Below are positions 50,865 to 58,512 of a stretch of 64,000 bases of DNA, piece after piece. Under the pieces are notes generated by a model. The model searched no databases and had not been told where the DNA came from. It worked only from the letters and a program-made list of their open reading frames with translations. The stretch is taken from NCBI RefSeq assembly GCF_001650715.1, contig NZ_LWQT01000020.1, positions 53,401-117,400 of the forward strand. The letters run 5' to 3'. Made by a program: the position numbers and the translations under genes. The stretch's first letter is position 1. Each line of letters starts with the position of its first letter. The stretch is from Paramagnetospirillum marisnigri (GTDB taxonomy: Bacteria; Pseudomonadota; Alphaproteobacteria; Rhodospirillales; Magnetospirillaceae).

Positions 50865-51482
50865 ATGGACGAGACGGGGATCGCCGCCCTGGCCGAGGTG
50901 GCCGTGGTCTATCACTGCGCCCTGGCCGCCCATGGCGCCACCGCCGCCGGGGTCTGCTGGCGCGACGTCCACGGCCAGAAGACCCGCTTCGATATCCTGA
51001 CCCGCGCCATGGACCCATCCCAGCCGGTGACGGTCAATGATGTGGGCAGCGGGACCGGCGCCCTGTTCGCCTATCTCGACCGGCGGTTTCCCCTGGTCGC
51101 CTATTGCGGCACCGATATCTGCGAGTCCATGGTGGGGGCCGCCGCCGCCCGCTTTCCCGATCCCCGCGCCCGCTTCATCCAGAGCCCGCTGCCGGTGGCC
51201 GAGGCCGACTGGTCCTTTGCCTCGGGAACCTTCAACATTGCCAAAGGCGCGGATGATCACCTGTGGCGGGGCGTCGTCGCCGAGGTGGTGGCGGCCATGG
51301 CGCACAGTTCCAGGATCGGCTTCGCCTTCAATCTGTTGCGTCCCCGTCCGCCCGAGATGGGGCTGTGGGGCGACAATCCCGAGCCTTGGCAGGCCTATGT
51401 GGAGGAACGGCTCGGCGGCCGCGCCAGCCTGGTCGAGCATGACGGCGGCGATGAATGGAGCCTGCTGGTCCGTCGCGGCTGA
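50865..51482 (+). CDS. class I SAM-dependent methyltransferase-like protein
   Basis: 205 residues. TVNDVGSGTGALFAYLDRRF is the AdoMet loop, followed by YCGTDICESMV (acidic residue for ribose) and SFASGTFNIAKG in place of the usual motif with substrate contacts. Soluble. Four bases after the secreted pair, so likely co-transcribed. Substrate unknown. Confidence 0.75.
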   Translation: MDETGIAALAEVAVVYHCALAAHGATAAGVCWRDVHGQKTRFDILTRAMDPSQPVTVNDVGSGTGALFAYLDRRFPLVAYCGTDICESMVGAAAARFPDPRARFIQSPLPVAEADWSFASGTFNIAKGADDHLWRGVVAEVVAAMAHSSRIGFAFNLLRPRPPEMGLWGDNPEPWQAYVEERLGGRASLVEHDGGDEWSLLVRRG

Positions 51483-51544
51483 TGGGTTTGGGCTTGCGCC
51501 GACGTCAGCCTTCCGGTAAAGCATGCCTTCCGATGGAGAAAGCC

Positions 51545-51649
51545 ATGTCCGCGTGCCTGTTCACCGCCGACGCCTTTGCCGCCCGGGGCCTTGTCCCGGC
51601 GATGGCGCTTTCCGTCACCACTAAAACCGGCACTACCAAGACCGCTTGA
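51545..51649 (+). CDS. threonine-rich leader peptide of asd
   Basis: 34 residues. GGAG stands six bases before ATG 51545 (an ATG at 51533 is in frame). The last ten sense codons before the stop are T-T-K-T-G-T-T-K-T-A, six threonines and two lysines, encoded at 51618-51646. Asd makes the common precursor of Thr, Lys, Met and Ile, so a ribosome that slows at Thr (or Lys) codons would report low amino acid supply. Directly followed by the antiterminator and terminator. The peptide itself probably has no other job. Confidence 0.75.
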   Translation: MSACLFTADAFAARGLVPAMALSVTTKTGTTKTA

Positions 51650-51687
51650 GCGGGCCGGTTCGTCACGACCAAACGAAAAAGGCCCGC
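51650..51687 (+). promoter_or_regulatory. antiterminator stem of the asd attenuator
   Basis: GCGGGCC (51650-51656) pairs with GGCCCGC (51681-51687), and inside it TTCGT (51659-51663) pairs with ACGAA (51673-51677). The 3' arm is also the 5' arm of the terminator, so the two folds exclude each other. The 5' arm begins right after the leader stop; CCGC/GCGG across the stop (51642-51653) can form a competing small hairpin. Confidence 0.75.
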
Positions 51688-51710
51688 GGTCAAGACCTCG
51701 CGGGCCTTTT
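51676..51710 (+). terminator. attenuator terminator before asd
   Basis: GGCCCGCG, ten-base loop, CGCGGGCC then TTTT, with an A-run before the stem. It lies between the leader peptide and asd, so it must be read through for asd expression. Confidence 0.85.
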
Positions 51711-51767
51711 CGTATGAACAACATCGGCCCACCAGGATACCAAGGGTTCGAAACGGAGAAGAAGACC

Positions 51768-52787
51768 ATGGGCTATAAGGTTGCTGTCATCGGCGCCACC
51801 GGCAATGTCGGTCGGGAAATGCTGCAGACTCTGGTGGATCGCAAGTTCCCGGTGGACGAGGTGGTGGCCCTGGCCAGCGCCCGCTCCGCCGGCAAGGAAG
51901 TGTCGTTCGGCGACAACAAGATTCTGAAGGTCAAGGACCTCGCCACCTTCGACTTCAAGGGCTGGGATATCGCCCTGTCGTCGCCCGGCGCCAAGGTTTC
52001 GGCCGAGCACAGCCCCCGCGCCGCGGCGGCTGGCTGCGTGGTGGTGGACAACACCTCGCATTTCCGCATGGACCCCGACGTGCCGCTGGTGGTGCCGGAA
52101 GTGAACCCGGAAGCCATCGCCCAGTATAAGAAGAAGGGCATTATCGCCAACCCCAACTGCTCGACCATCCAGATGGTGGTGGCGCTGAAGCCGCTGCATA
52201 CCCTGGGCAAGATCAAGCGGGTGGTGGTGTCGACCTACCAGTCGGTGTCGGGCGCGGGTAAGGAAGGCATGGACGAGCTGTTCGAGCAAAGCCGCGCCAT
52301 CTTCGTCAATGATCCCATCACGCCCAGGAAGTTCCCCAAGCAGATCGCCTTCAACCTGATTCCCCAGATCGACGTCTTCATGGAAGACGGCTCGACCAAG
52401 GAAGAGTGGAAGATGGTGGTGGAGACCAAGAAGATCCTGGACGCGGGGATCGAGGTTCACGCCACCTGTGTGCGCGTGCCGGTGTTCGTCAGCCATTCCG
52501 AGGCGGTCAACGTGGAATTCACCCGTCCGGTCAGCGTCGAGGAAGCCACCGAGGCGCTGCGCAACGCCCCCGGCGTGGTGGTGCTCGACACCCGCGAGCC
52601 CGGCGGCTACATCACGCCGGTGGAAACCACCGGCGATGATCCGGTCTATGTCAGCCGCATCCGCAAGGACCCGACCATCAAGAACGGCCTGTCCTTCTGG
52701 TGCGTCGCCGACAATCTCAGGAAGGGCGCGGCGCTGAACGCGGTGCAGATCGCCGAGGTCCTGGCCCGCGATTACCTGAAGAAGTAG
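51768..52787 (+). CDS. asd: aspartate-semialdehyde dehydrogenase
   Basis: 339 residues from the ATG of MGYKVAVIGATGNVGREM (GGAGAAG upstream). NADP-binding GATGNVG loop, active-site Cys in NPNCSTIQMVVALKPLH, and HATCVRVPVFVSHSEA with the catalytic His region. Reduces aspartyl phosphate to the semialdehyde, branch point for Lys/diaminopimelate, Thr, Met and Ile; dapD-dapE and metX in this window are downstream users. The leader peptide and attenuator before it point to threonine-responsive control. Confidence 0.96.
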   Translation: MGYKVAVIGATGNVGREMLQTLVDRKFPVDEVVALASARSAGKEVSFGDNKILKVKDLATFDFKGWDIALSSPGAKVSAEHSPRAAAAGCVVVDNTSHFRMDPDVPLVVPEVNPEAIAQYKKKGIIANPNCSTIQMVVALKPLHTLGKIKRVVVSTYQSVSGAGKEGMDELFEQSRAIFVNDPITPRKFPKQIAFNLIPQIDVFMEDGSTKEEWKMVVETKKILDAGIEVHATCVRVPVFVSHSEAVNVEFTRPVSVEEATEALRNAPGVVVLDTREPGGYITPVETTGDDPVYVSRIRKDPTIKNGLSFWCVADNLRKGAALNAVQIAEVLARDYLKK

Positions 52788-52795
52788 GGGCTTGC

Positions 52796-52838
52796 CCCCT
52801 CCCCAACCCTCCCCCGGCTTGGCCGGGGGAGGGAGGGA
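52796..52838. repeat. REP-like palindrome, family I (reverse)
   Basis: CCCTCCCCCGGCTTGGCCGG with closing arm, here with the CCCCAACCC tail on the left side, i.e. opposite direction to the copies at 22801, 37484 and 55381. Lies between convergent asd and cbiG-cobJ. Confidence 0.65.
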
Positions 52839-52844
52839 CCCGCG

Positions 52845-54653
52845 TCAGCGGGAGGGTGGGGGCGACACCATCTTCTTGCCGTAACCCCGGGGCGTATAGG
52901 TCCAGATGCGGGTTCCGGCGGTGAAGCTTCGGGTTTCCGAGCTTCCCACCACCACCATGGTCAGCATGTCCACCTTGTCGGGCGACAGCTCGGCCAGCGG
53001 GATCACCTCCACCGTCTCGCCGGGGCGGCCCAGTTGGCGGGCCAGGATCACCGGGGTTTCCGGCGGGCGGCCGGTCAGCAGGATGTCGCGGGCGCGCGGC
53101 AACTGGTCGCGGCGGCGGTTGGACACCGGATTATAGAAGCAGACCACGAAATCGGCACTGGCGGCGGCCTTCAGGCGAGCCTCGATGGCCTCCCACGGGG
53201 TCAGCAGATCCGACAGCGAGATGGTGCAGAAGTCGTGGTTGACCGGCGCTCCGGCCCGCGCGGCGGCGGCCTGCAAGGCGGAAATGCCCGGCGCCACCGT
53301 GATGTCGACCCGGTTCCAGTCGGCTCGCTTCTCGCGGTCCAGCAGTTCGAACACCAGGGTGGCCAGGGCATAGATGCCGGGATCGCCGGAACAGACCAGC
53401 GCCACCGTGCGGCCCTCGGCGGCGAGGTCGAGCGCCATGCGGGCGCGGGCCTCCTCGGCGCCCAGGGCGCTTTCGTGGCGGGTCTTGCCCAGGGCCGCCG
53501 GTCCCAGCAGGTCGAGATACATGCCATAGCCCACCAGATCGCTGGCGGCGGCGACGGCATGGGAAACCTCGGGCGAGCGCCATTCCGGAGTGCCGGGGCC
53601 GATGCCCACCACGAACAGCTTGCCCTGGGGCCGCCCGGCCAGCCTTGCATCCAACGGCACCGGCGAACGGGCGACGGCGCAGGTGGTCCGGGCGCCCTTG
53701 ACCTTGGGCACGATCAGCTCGGCTTGCGGCCCGGCGGCGGCCAGGGCGGCACCCTCGGCGACGCCGTGGCAGCCGGTCTCGGCGAAGACCACATCCGACG
53801 GCGTAGCGAGGCGCGGCGCCTCGGCTTCCAACTCCTCGGCCGGGAAAAAGCGGGCGGGAATCCCCAACTCGGCGGCCAGGGCATGGACGGCGCTTTCGTC
53901 GGATTTGAGGTCGATGCTGGCGACGCAGGCCAGGGCCAGCGGTGACAGCGCCTCGGCCGCCAGGGTGTCGCGGGCCAGCCTGATCAGCTCGGCGGGCGGC
54001 GTACCGCGCTCGCAGCCGACGCCCAGTACCAGCACGGGAGGATGGTAGACCAGTTCGTGGTCGTCGGGCTCGGCGGCGCGGTCGGTGACGCGGATGGACA
54101 GCTCGGCCTCCTCGGAGAAGCCAATGCCGGCCAGCCAACCGACGGTTCCCGCCTCTACCTCCAACGCCACCGGCTCTTCCGCCAGCAGGGCGGCGGCGAC
54201 CGACTTCACCTTGTCGGGATTGGCGATGCGCCAGCCGAAGGGCGGCTCGTCCAGCGCCACCCCCAAAGCGAGGTCACCGGCGGTGGTCAGGGCGGGGGTC
54301 ACCCCCAGGGCCTGGGCCATGCGCCGCGCCAACTGGTTGGCGCCGTGATGGCCGCCCAGCAGCGGTACCACGCTGGAGCCGTCCACCGCGACGGCCAGCA
54401 ACGGCGGCTCGGCCCATTTGTCGGCCAGCAGCGGCGCCACGGCGCGGATCAGGATACCGGCGGCGCAGACACCGACCACGGCGGTTCCCGCACCGTAGAG
54501 GGCGCGCAGATGGGCCATGGTGTCGGTGAAGATCTCATCACCCTCGACCCGTCCGGCCAGTCCGTGGATGCGGGCGCCGGGCAGGGCGTCCCGCAGCGCC
54601 TTGGCGGTTTCCACTCCGGCGGGGCTGACCACCACCAGGGCAATGTCGTTCAT
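52845..54653 (-). CDS. cobJ: CbiG-CobJ fusion (cobalt-precorrin lactone hydrolase / precorrin-3B C17-methyltransferase)
   Basis: 602 residues. Residues 1-340 are CbiG-like: N-terminal VVVSPAGVETAKALRDALPG, GGHHGANQLARRMA, and C-terminal VLGVGCERGTPPAELI. Residues about 355-602 are a tetrapyrrole methylase: GIGPGTPEWRSPEVSHAVAA, CSGDPGIYALA, and VCFYNPVSNRRRDQL. CbiG belongs to the early-cobalt pathway and CobJ/CbiH closes the ring. The ATG at 54653 overlaps the cobI stop; another ATG lies six bases upstream. Last gene of the cob cluster in view. Confidence 0.9.
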   Translation of the reverse strand: MNDIALVVVSPAGVETAKALRDALPGARIHGLAGRVEGDEIFTDTMAHLRALYGAGTAVVGVCAAGILIRAVAPLLADKWAEPPLLAVAVDGSSVVPLLGGHHGANQLARRMAQALGVTPALTTAGDLALGVALDEPPFGWRIANPDKVKSVAAALLAEEPVALEVEAGTVGWLAGIGFSEEAELSIRVTDRAAEPDDHELVYHPPVLVLGVGCERGTPPAELIRLARDTLAAEALSPLALACVASIDLKSDESAVHALAAELGIPARFFPAEELEAEAPRLATPSDVVFAETGCHGVAEGAALAAAGPQAELIVPKVKGARTTCAVARSPVPLDARLAGRPQGKLFVVGIGPGTPEWRSPEVSHAVAAASDLVGYGMYLDLLGPAALGKTRHESALGAEEARARMALDLAAEGRTVALVCSGDPGIYALATLVFELLDREKRADWNRVDITVAPGISALQAAAARAGAPVNHDFCTISLSDLLTPWEAIEARLKAAASADFVVCFYNPVSNRRRDQLPRARDILLTGRPPETPVILARQLGRPGETVEVIPLAELSPDKVDMLTMVVVGSSETRSFTAGTRIWTYTPRGYGKKMVSPPPSR

Positions 54654-55348
54654 AACCATGCCTGTCCTCGCCGATGCACCAGGATAATGGAAAAATAGGG
54701 CAGTTCGCTCACGGTCGCGGCGCTGTGAATGCGCTGGTCGGGCAGGCCGACCCGTTCGATCAGCCGCGCCTTGTCCCACAGTCCCGCCCGCTCCAGCACC
54801 CGGCGGATCTTGGGCAGGTGGCGGCCCACTTTCATGAACACGGCGGCGTCGCAGGCCGCGACCAGGGCCTCGATCTCGGCCTCGGAGCGGGTGGACGGAA
54901 TGACGGCGACGCCGTCGTCCCAGGCCGATAGCGGCGCTTGCAGCGCCGCCGAGGCGGCCATGATGGAGGAGACTCCCGGCACCACCTCCACCTTGAAGCG
55001 AGGCGACAGCCGGGCGAACAGATAGATGAAGGAGCCGAAGAAGAAGGGGTCACCCTCGCACAGCACCGCCACGTCGCGCCCCTGCTCCAGATGTTGGGCG
55101 ATCTCGGCGGCCGCCCGGTCATAGGCCGCCTCGGTCCCGGCCCGATCGACGGTGAAGCCCATGCGGATGGCAATCTCGATTCGTCCCGGCGGGATATGAG
55201 CGCCAGCGATGGCCCGCGCCATGCCCTCGCCCTCCAGCGGCGCGGGCCAGGCGATTACCGGCACTTCCGCCAGGATGCGGGCCGTCTTCAGGGTCAGCAG
55301 CTCGGGATCGCCGGGACCGATGCCCAACCCGTAGAGAGTGCCGGTCAT
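54650..55348 (-). CDS. cobI: precorrin-2 C20-methyltransferase
   Basis: 232 residues. Tetrapyrrole methylase family: LYGLGIGPGDPELLTLKTAR, CEGDPFFFGSFIYLFARL, EVVPGVSSIMAASAAL and AVFMKVGRHLPKIRRVLE are all in place. Adds the C20 methyl group (to precorrin-2 or its cobalt form) early in cobalamin synthesis. Coupled to cbiG-cobJ. Confidence 0.92.
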   Translation of the reverse strand: MTGTLYGLGIGPGDPELLTLKTARILAEVPVIAWPAPLEGEGMARAIAGAHIPPGRIEIAIRMGFTVDRAGTEAAYDRAAAEIAQHLEQGRDVAVLCEGDPFFFGSFIYLFARLSPRFKVEVVPGVSSIMAASAALQAPLSAWDDGVAVIPSTRSEAEIEALVAACDAAVFMKVGRHLPKIRRVLERAGLWDKARLIERVGLPDQRIHSAATVSELPYFSIILVHRRGQAWL

Positions 55349-55380
55349 GGTGCCCCCCGATTGGGGCAAAGACGGACCTC

Positions 55381-55420
55381 TCCCTCCCCCGGCTTGGCCG
55401 GGGGAGGGTTGGGGAGGGGG
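55381..55420. repeat. REP-like palindrome, family I
   Basis: TCCCTCCCCCGGCTTGGCCG with closing arm and a TTGGGGAGGGGG tail, in the 85-base gap between cobL and cobI. Confidence 0.65.
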
Positions 55421-55433
55421 CATGTACGGCGGC

Positions 55434-56621
55434 TCATCGCTTCCAGCCCACATACTGGGTGACCGGCATGGCGGGGTGCCAGGTGTTGAAGCCCCCCACC
55501 GGAGCCAGACGGGCCACCGACAGCCGGGTCAACTCGCCGCCATGCCCGGCATGGAAGCTGATCAGGGCGGCCTCGCCCTCGACGGTGACGGCATTGGCCA
55601 CCAGACGGCCGCCGGGCTTCAGGGCGGCGCGGCAGATGTCCAGCAGTCCCGGCTCCGACACGCCGCCGCCGACGAAGACGGCGTCGGGCGCCTCTTCCCC
55701 CAGCGGCAGCCCGGCGGGGGCCTTGGCGGTGACCACCCTCAGGTCGGGAACCCCGAGGGCGGCGGCGTTGAGGCCGATGCGCCCGGCCCGTTCGGGGCGG
55801 GGCTCGATGGCGACGGCGCGCCCCCCGGTCCGCATCCACTCGATGGCCACCGAGCCGCAGCCCGCCCCCACATCCCACAGCAATTCGCCCGCCAGCGGTG
55901 CCAGGGCGGCCAGGGTCACGGCGCGGACCTCGCGCTTGGTCAACTGGCCGTCATGGATGAAAGCGTCGTCGGGCAGGCCGGGACAGGCGGACAATGGGCG
56001 GCGGCCGGGGGCCGCCTTGCAGTCCACCGCCACCAGATTGAGGTCGGCTTCGGCCTGGGGGCCGGGATGGATGCGCTCGGCGGCTCCGCCCAGATGTTCC
56101 AGCACCGTCAGGGTCGAGGCGCCATAGCCGTGGTCGCGCAGCAGGTCCGCCAGACGCGGCGGGGTGGTGCGGTCCTCGGACAGCACCAGCAGGCGGCGGC
56201 CGGGGGCGAAATGGGGGATCAGCGCCTCCACCGGACGGCCATGGGCGGTCAGGCACAGGCAGTCCTGCAGCGGCCACAGCAACCGGGCGGCGGCCAGGGA
56301 AAAAGCGCCGGGATGGGGGATCACCGCCATCTCGGCGGCATCGAACCAGCGGGCCAGGGTGGCGGCGGCACCGAACCACATGGGATCGCCGCTGGCCAGC
56401 ACGACCACCCGGCGGCCTCGACGGGCTTCCAGCTCGCGGCGGCTGTCGGCGAAGGGGCTGGACCAGGTCAGACGTTCGACGCTGGAGGATGCGGGGGTCA
56501 TGGCGAGGTGGCGGGTGCCGCCCACCAGCACCTCGGCACTGTCGATCACGGCGCGGGCGGCGGGGCTCAGCCCTTCCAGCCCGTCCTCGCCGATGCCGAC
56601 CACGGTCAGCCAGGGGAGCAT
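55434..56621 (-). CDS. cobL: precorrin-6Y C5,15-methyltransferase (decarboxylating)
   Basis: 395 residues. Residues 1-205 are the CbiE-like methylase (WLTVVGIGEDGLEGLSPAAR, ASGDPMWFGAAATLARW). Residues 210-395 are the CbiT-like AdoMet domain (LLWDVGAGCGSVAIEWMR, DAVFVGGGVSEPGLLD). One protein does both methylations and the loss of the C12 acetate carboxyl. The ATG of MLPWLTVVGIGEDG is the family start. Confidence 0.92.
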   Translation of the reverse strand: MLPWLTVVGIGEDGLEGLSPAARAVIDSAEVLVGGTRHLAMTPASSSVERLTWSSPFADSRRELEARRGRRVVVLASGDPMWFGAAATLARWFDAAEMAVIPHPGAFSLAAARLLWPLQDCLCLTAHGRPVEALIPHFAPGRRLLVLSEDRTTPPRLADLLRDHGYGASTLTVLEHLGGAAERIHPGPQAEADLNLVAVDCKAAPGRRPLSACPGLPDDAFIHDGQLTKREVRAVTLAALAPLAGELLWDVGAGCGSVAIEWMRTGGRAVAIEPRPERAGRIGLNAAALGVPDLRVVTAKAPAGLPLGEEAPDAVFVGGGVSEPGLLDICRAALKPGGRLVANAVTVEGEAALISFHAGHGGELTRLSVARLAPVGGFNTWHPAMPVTQYVGWKR

Positions 56622-56647
56622 GGGATTACCTCGGGAGGAATGGAATT

Positions 56648-56781
56648 CCCTCTCCCGCGCGCGGGAGAGGGTGGCGAGGCGAAGCCGAGACGGGTGAGGG
56701 CGCGCGCGTCGGCGCGCCATTCGATATCAAGTCGCGGCCACCAGGCCCTCACCCCGACCCTCTCCCGCAAGCGGGAGAGGG
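56648..56781. repeat. paired REP-like palindromes (BIME-like)
   Basis: CCCTCTCCCGCGCGCGGGAG (56648) and CCCTCTCCCGCAAGCGGGAG (56758), each with its closing GAGAGGG arm, lie in mirror order around GGGTGAGGGC...GCCCTCACCC. The whole 134-base block is an imperfect palindrome between cobH and cobL. Confidence 0.7.
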
Positions 56782-56805
56782 GGGAGGCAAACAGGTTTTC
56801 CCCGA

Positions 56806-57423
56806 TCATCCCAGCCCCCCGGCCAGGGCGTTGACGGCGGCGGCGGCCATGGCGGAACCGCCCCGTCTGCCCCGCAGCGCCACATGGGGCAGGCCGGAGG
56901 CGATCAGGGCATCCTTGCTTTCCACCGCACCGACGAAACCCACGGCGAAGCCCAGCACCAGGGCCGGGCGCGGCGCCCCCGCCGCCACCAGCTCCAGCAA
57001 GCGGAACAGGGCGGTGGGCGCGTTGCCGATGGCGACCACGGCGCCGTCGAGACGGGGCAGCCAGTGTTCCACCGCCAGGGCGGAGCGGGTGGTATTGGCT
57101 GCCTTGGCCGCGTCGGCGGAGACATCGTTCAAGGTGCAGATCACTGGATTGGCGGCGGGCAGCATGCGGCGGATGATGCCGTGGGCCACCATCTCGGCAT
57201 CCACCAGGATGGGAGCACTCGCCCGCAGCGCGGCTCGACCGGCGGAGCCCGCGCCCTCGCTCCAGGCCAGGTCGGCGACGATATCGGTCATGCCGCAGGC
57301 ATGCACCACCCGCACCGCCAGATCGGTCAGATCGGCGGGGACGCGATCCAGCTCGGCCTCGGCCCGGATGGTGGCGAAGCTCTGGCGGTAGATGTCAGCC
57401 GGGTCGCTGATCCAGCCGGTCAC
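56806..57423 (-). CDS. cobH: precorrin-8X methylmutase
   Basis: 205 residues from a GTG. SFATIRAEAELDRVP, VVHACGMTDIVADL (catalytic His), NTTRSALAVEHW and GFVGAVESKDALIA are the usual CobH/CbiC motifs. Moves the C11 methyl to C12 to form hydrogenobyrinate. Eight bases after cbiX. Confidence 0.93.
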   Translation of the reverse strand: MTGWISDPADIYRQSFATIRAEAELDRVPADLTDLAVRVVHACGMTDIVADLAWSEGAGSAGRAALRASAPILVDAEMVAHGIIRRMLPAANPVICTLNDVSADAAKAANTTRSALAVEHWLPRLDGAVVAIGNAPTALFRLLELVAAGAPRPALVLGFAVGFVGAVESKDALIASGLPHVALRGRRGGSAMAAAAVNALAGGLG

Positions 57424-57431
57424 GGCACGCC

Positions 57432-58409
57432 TCAGTCGTGGTTGTGATGACGATGGGGACGATAGGCATGCCCATGACCATGGTGTCCATGATCATGATC
57501 GTGGTGCCCGTGGTCATGCCCATGGTCGGCATCGGTGCCGATGCCGCGCACATGGTGGTGATGCCCGGCCTGGACGGCGCCGACGCTGGCCTCGTAGCCC
57601 ACCACCTGTTCGCGGTATTTGCACAGCTGGCAGTTCATCCGGGCCTCGCCGTCAAGAATCTCGCCCACCCGCTCGATGAAGCTGTCCACCACCAGGGGAT
57701 GGTCGTTGAGATAGGGCGCCTTGAGGAATTCCACCTCGGGATGGGCTTTGGCGGCGGCGTCGGTCCAGTCATGGATGCGCTTGACCAGGATGCCGGTGAA
57801 CAGGAAATAGGGGAAGACGATGATGCGCTTGAAACCCAGCTTCACCGCCCGCTCCAATCCCTGGTCCACCAGGGGATGGGCGACGCCGGAAAAGGCGATC
57901 TCGGCCCAGCCGAAGCCCATGCCTTCCCACAGCATGCGCGCCACCTTGGCGATGTTGGAATTGGCGTCGGGATCGTTGGTGCCGCGCCCCACCACCATCA
58001 GCAGGGTGTCCTTGCGCTCGACACCGGCCTGGCCCAGGCCTTCCGCCTCCTCGATGCGCTGGCGCGACGCGGCCAGCAGCTTGGGGTCGATGGCCAGTTC
58101 GCGGCCATAGCGCACGTCGATGTCGGGATTGGCGGCGGCGAAGGAGTTGATCTCCCAGGGCAGGTCGTTCTTGACATGCCCGGCGGCGAACAGCATGCCG
58201 GGAACCGCCAGGATGCGGGAGACCCCCTTGTCCTTCAGGGCGTCGAGCCCGGTCTTGATGATGGGGGTGGCGAATTCCAGGAAGCCGCTTTCCACCTCGA
58301 ACTGGGGCAAGCGCCGCTTCAGGTGGTCGGCCAGGACCGTGAATTCACGGATGGCATCCACGTCGCGGCTGCCATGGCCGCACAGCATCACACCAATCTT
58401 TTCAGCCAT
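57432..58409 (-). CDS. cbiX: sirohydrochlorin cobaltochelatase CbiX, long form with His-rich tail
   Basis: 325 residues from the ATG at 58409. Two chelatase-like halves: GVMLCGHGSRDVDAIREFTV with the metal-site His, AVPGMLFAAGHVKNDLPWEI, then VVGRGTNDPDANSN and FPYFLFTGILVKRI. Next a MNCQLCKYR (MxCxxC) motif that in long CbiX proteins holds an Fe-S cluster, and a tail of about 50 residues dense in His (HDHGHHDHDHGHHGHGH). Inserts cobalt early, as in the anaerobic pathway. It stands in the same operon as cobS-cobT, parts of the late-insertion chelatase. Confidence 0.92.
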   Translation of the reverse strand: MAEKIGVMLCGHGSRDVDAIREFTVLADHLKRRLPQFEVESGFLEFATPIIKTGLDALKDKGVSRILAVPGMLFAAGHVKNDLPWEINSFAAANPDIDVRYGRELAIDPKLLAASRQRIEEAEGLGQAGVERKDTLLMVVGRGTNDPDANSNIAKVARMLWEGMGFGWAEIAFSGVAHPLVDQGLERAVKLGFKRIIVFPYFLFTGILVKRIHDWTDAAAKAHPEVEFLKAPYLNDHPLVVDSFIERVGEILDGEARMNCQLCKYREQVVGYEASVGAVQAGHHHHVRGIGTDADHGHDHGHHDHDHGHHGHGHAYRPHRHHNHD

Positions 58410-58512
58410 CACGCCTGGTCCTTGCCTCTGAGCGAACCGGCTGGTCCCTGCCTCCGGCCGGTGAAGTCGGGGACTATAGGCGGGAGGCCGCCCGTCATGC
58501 CAGTCGAAAACG

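Noticed and set aside
58410..58512. Possible cobalamin riboswitch before cbiX
   Set aside because: No B12 box or the conserved core found; the gap is only about 100 bases inside an operon.
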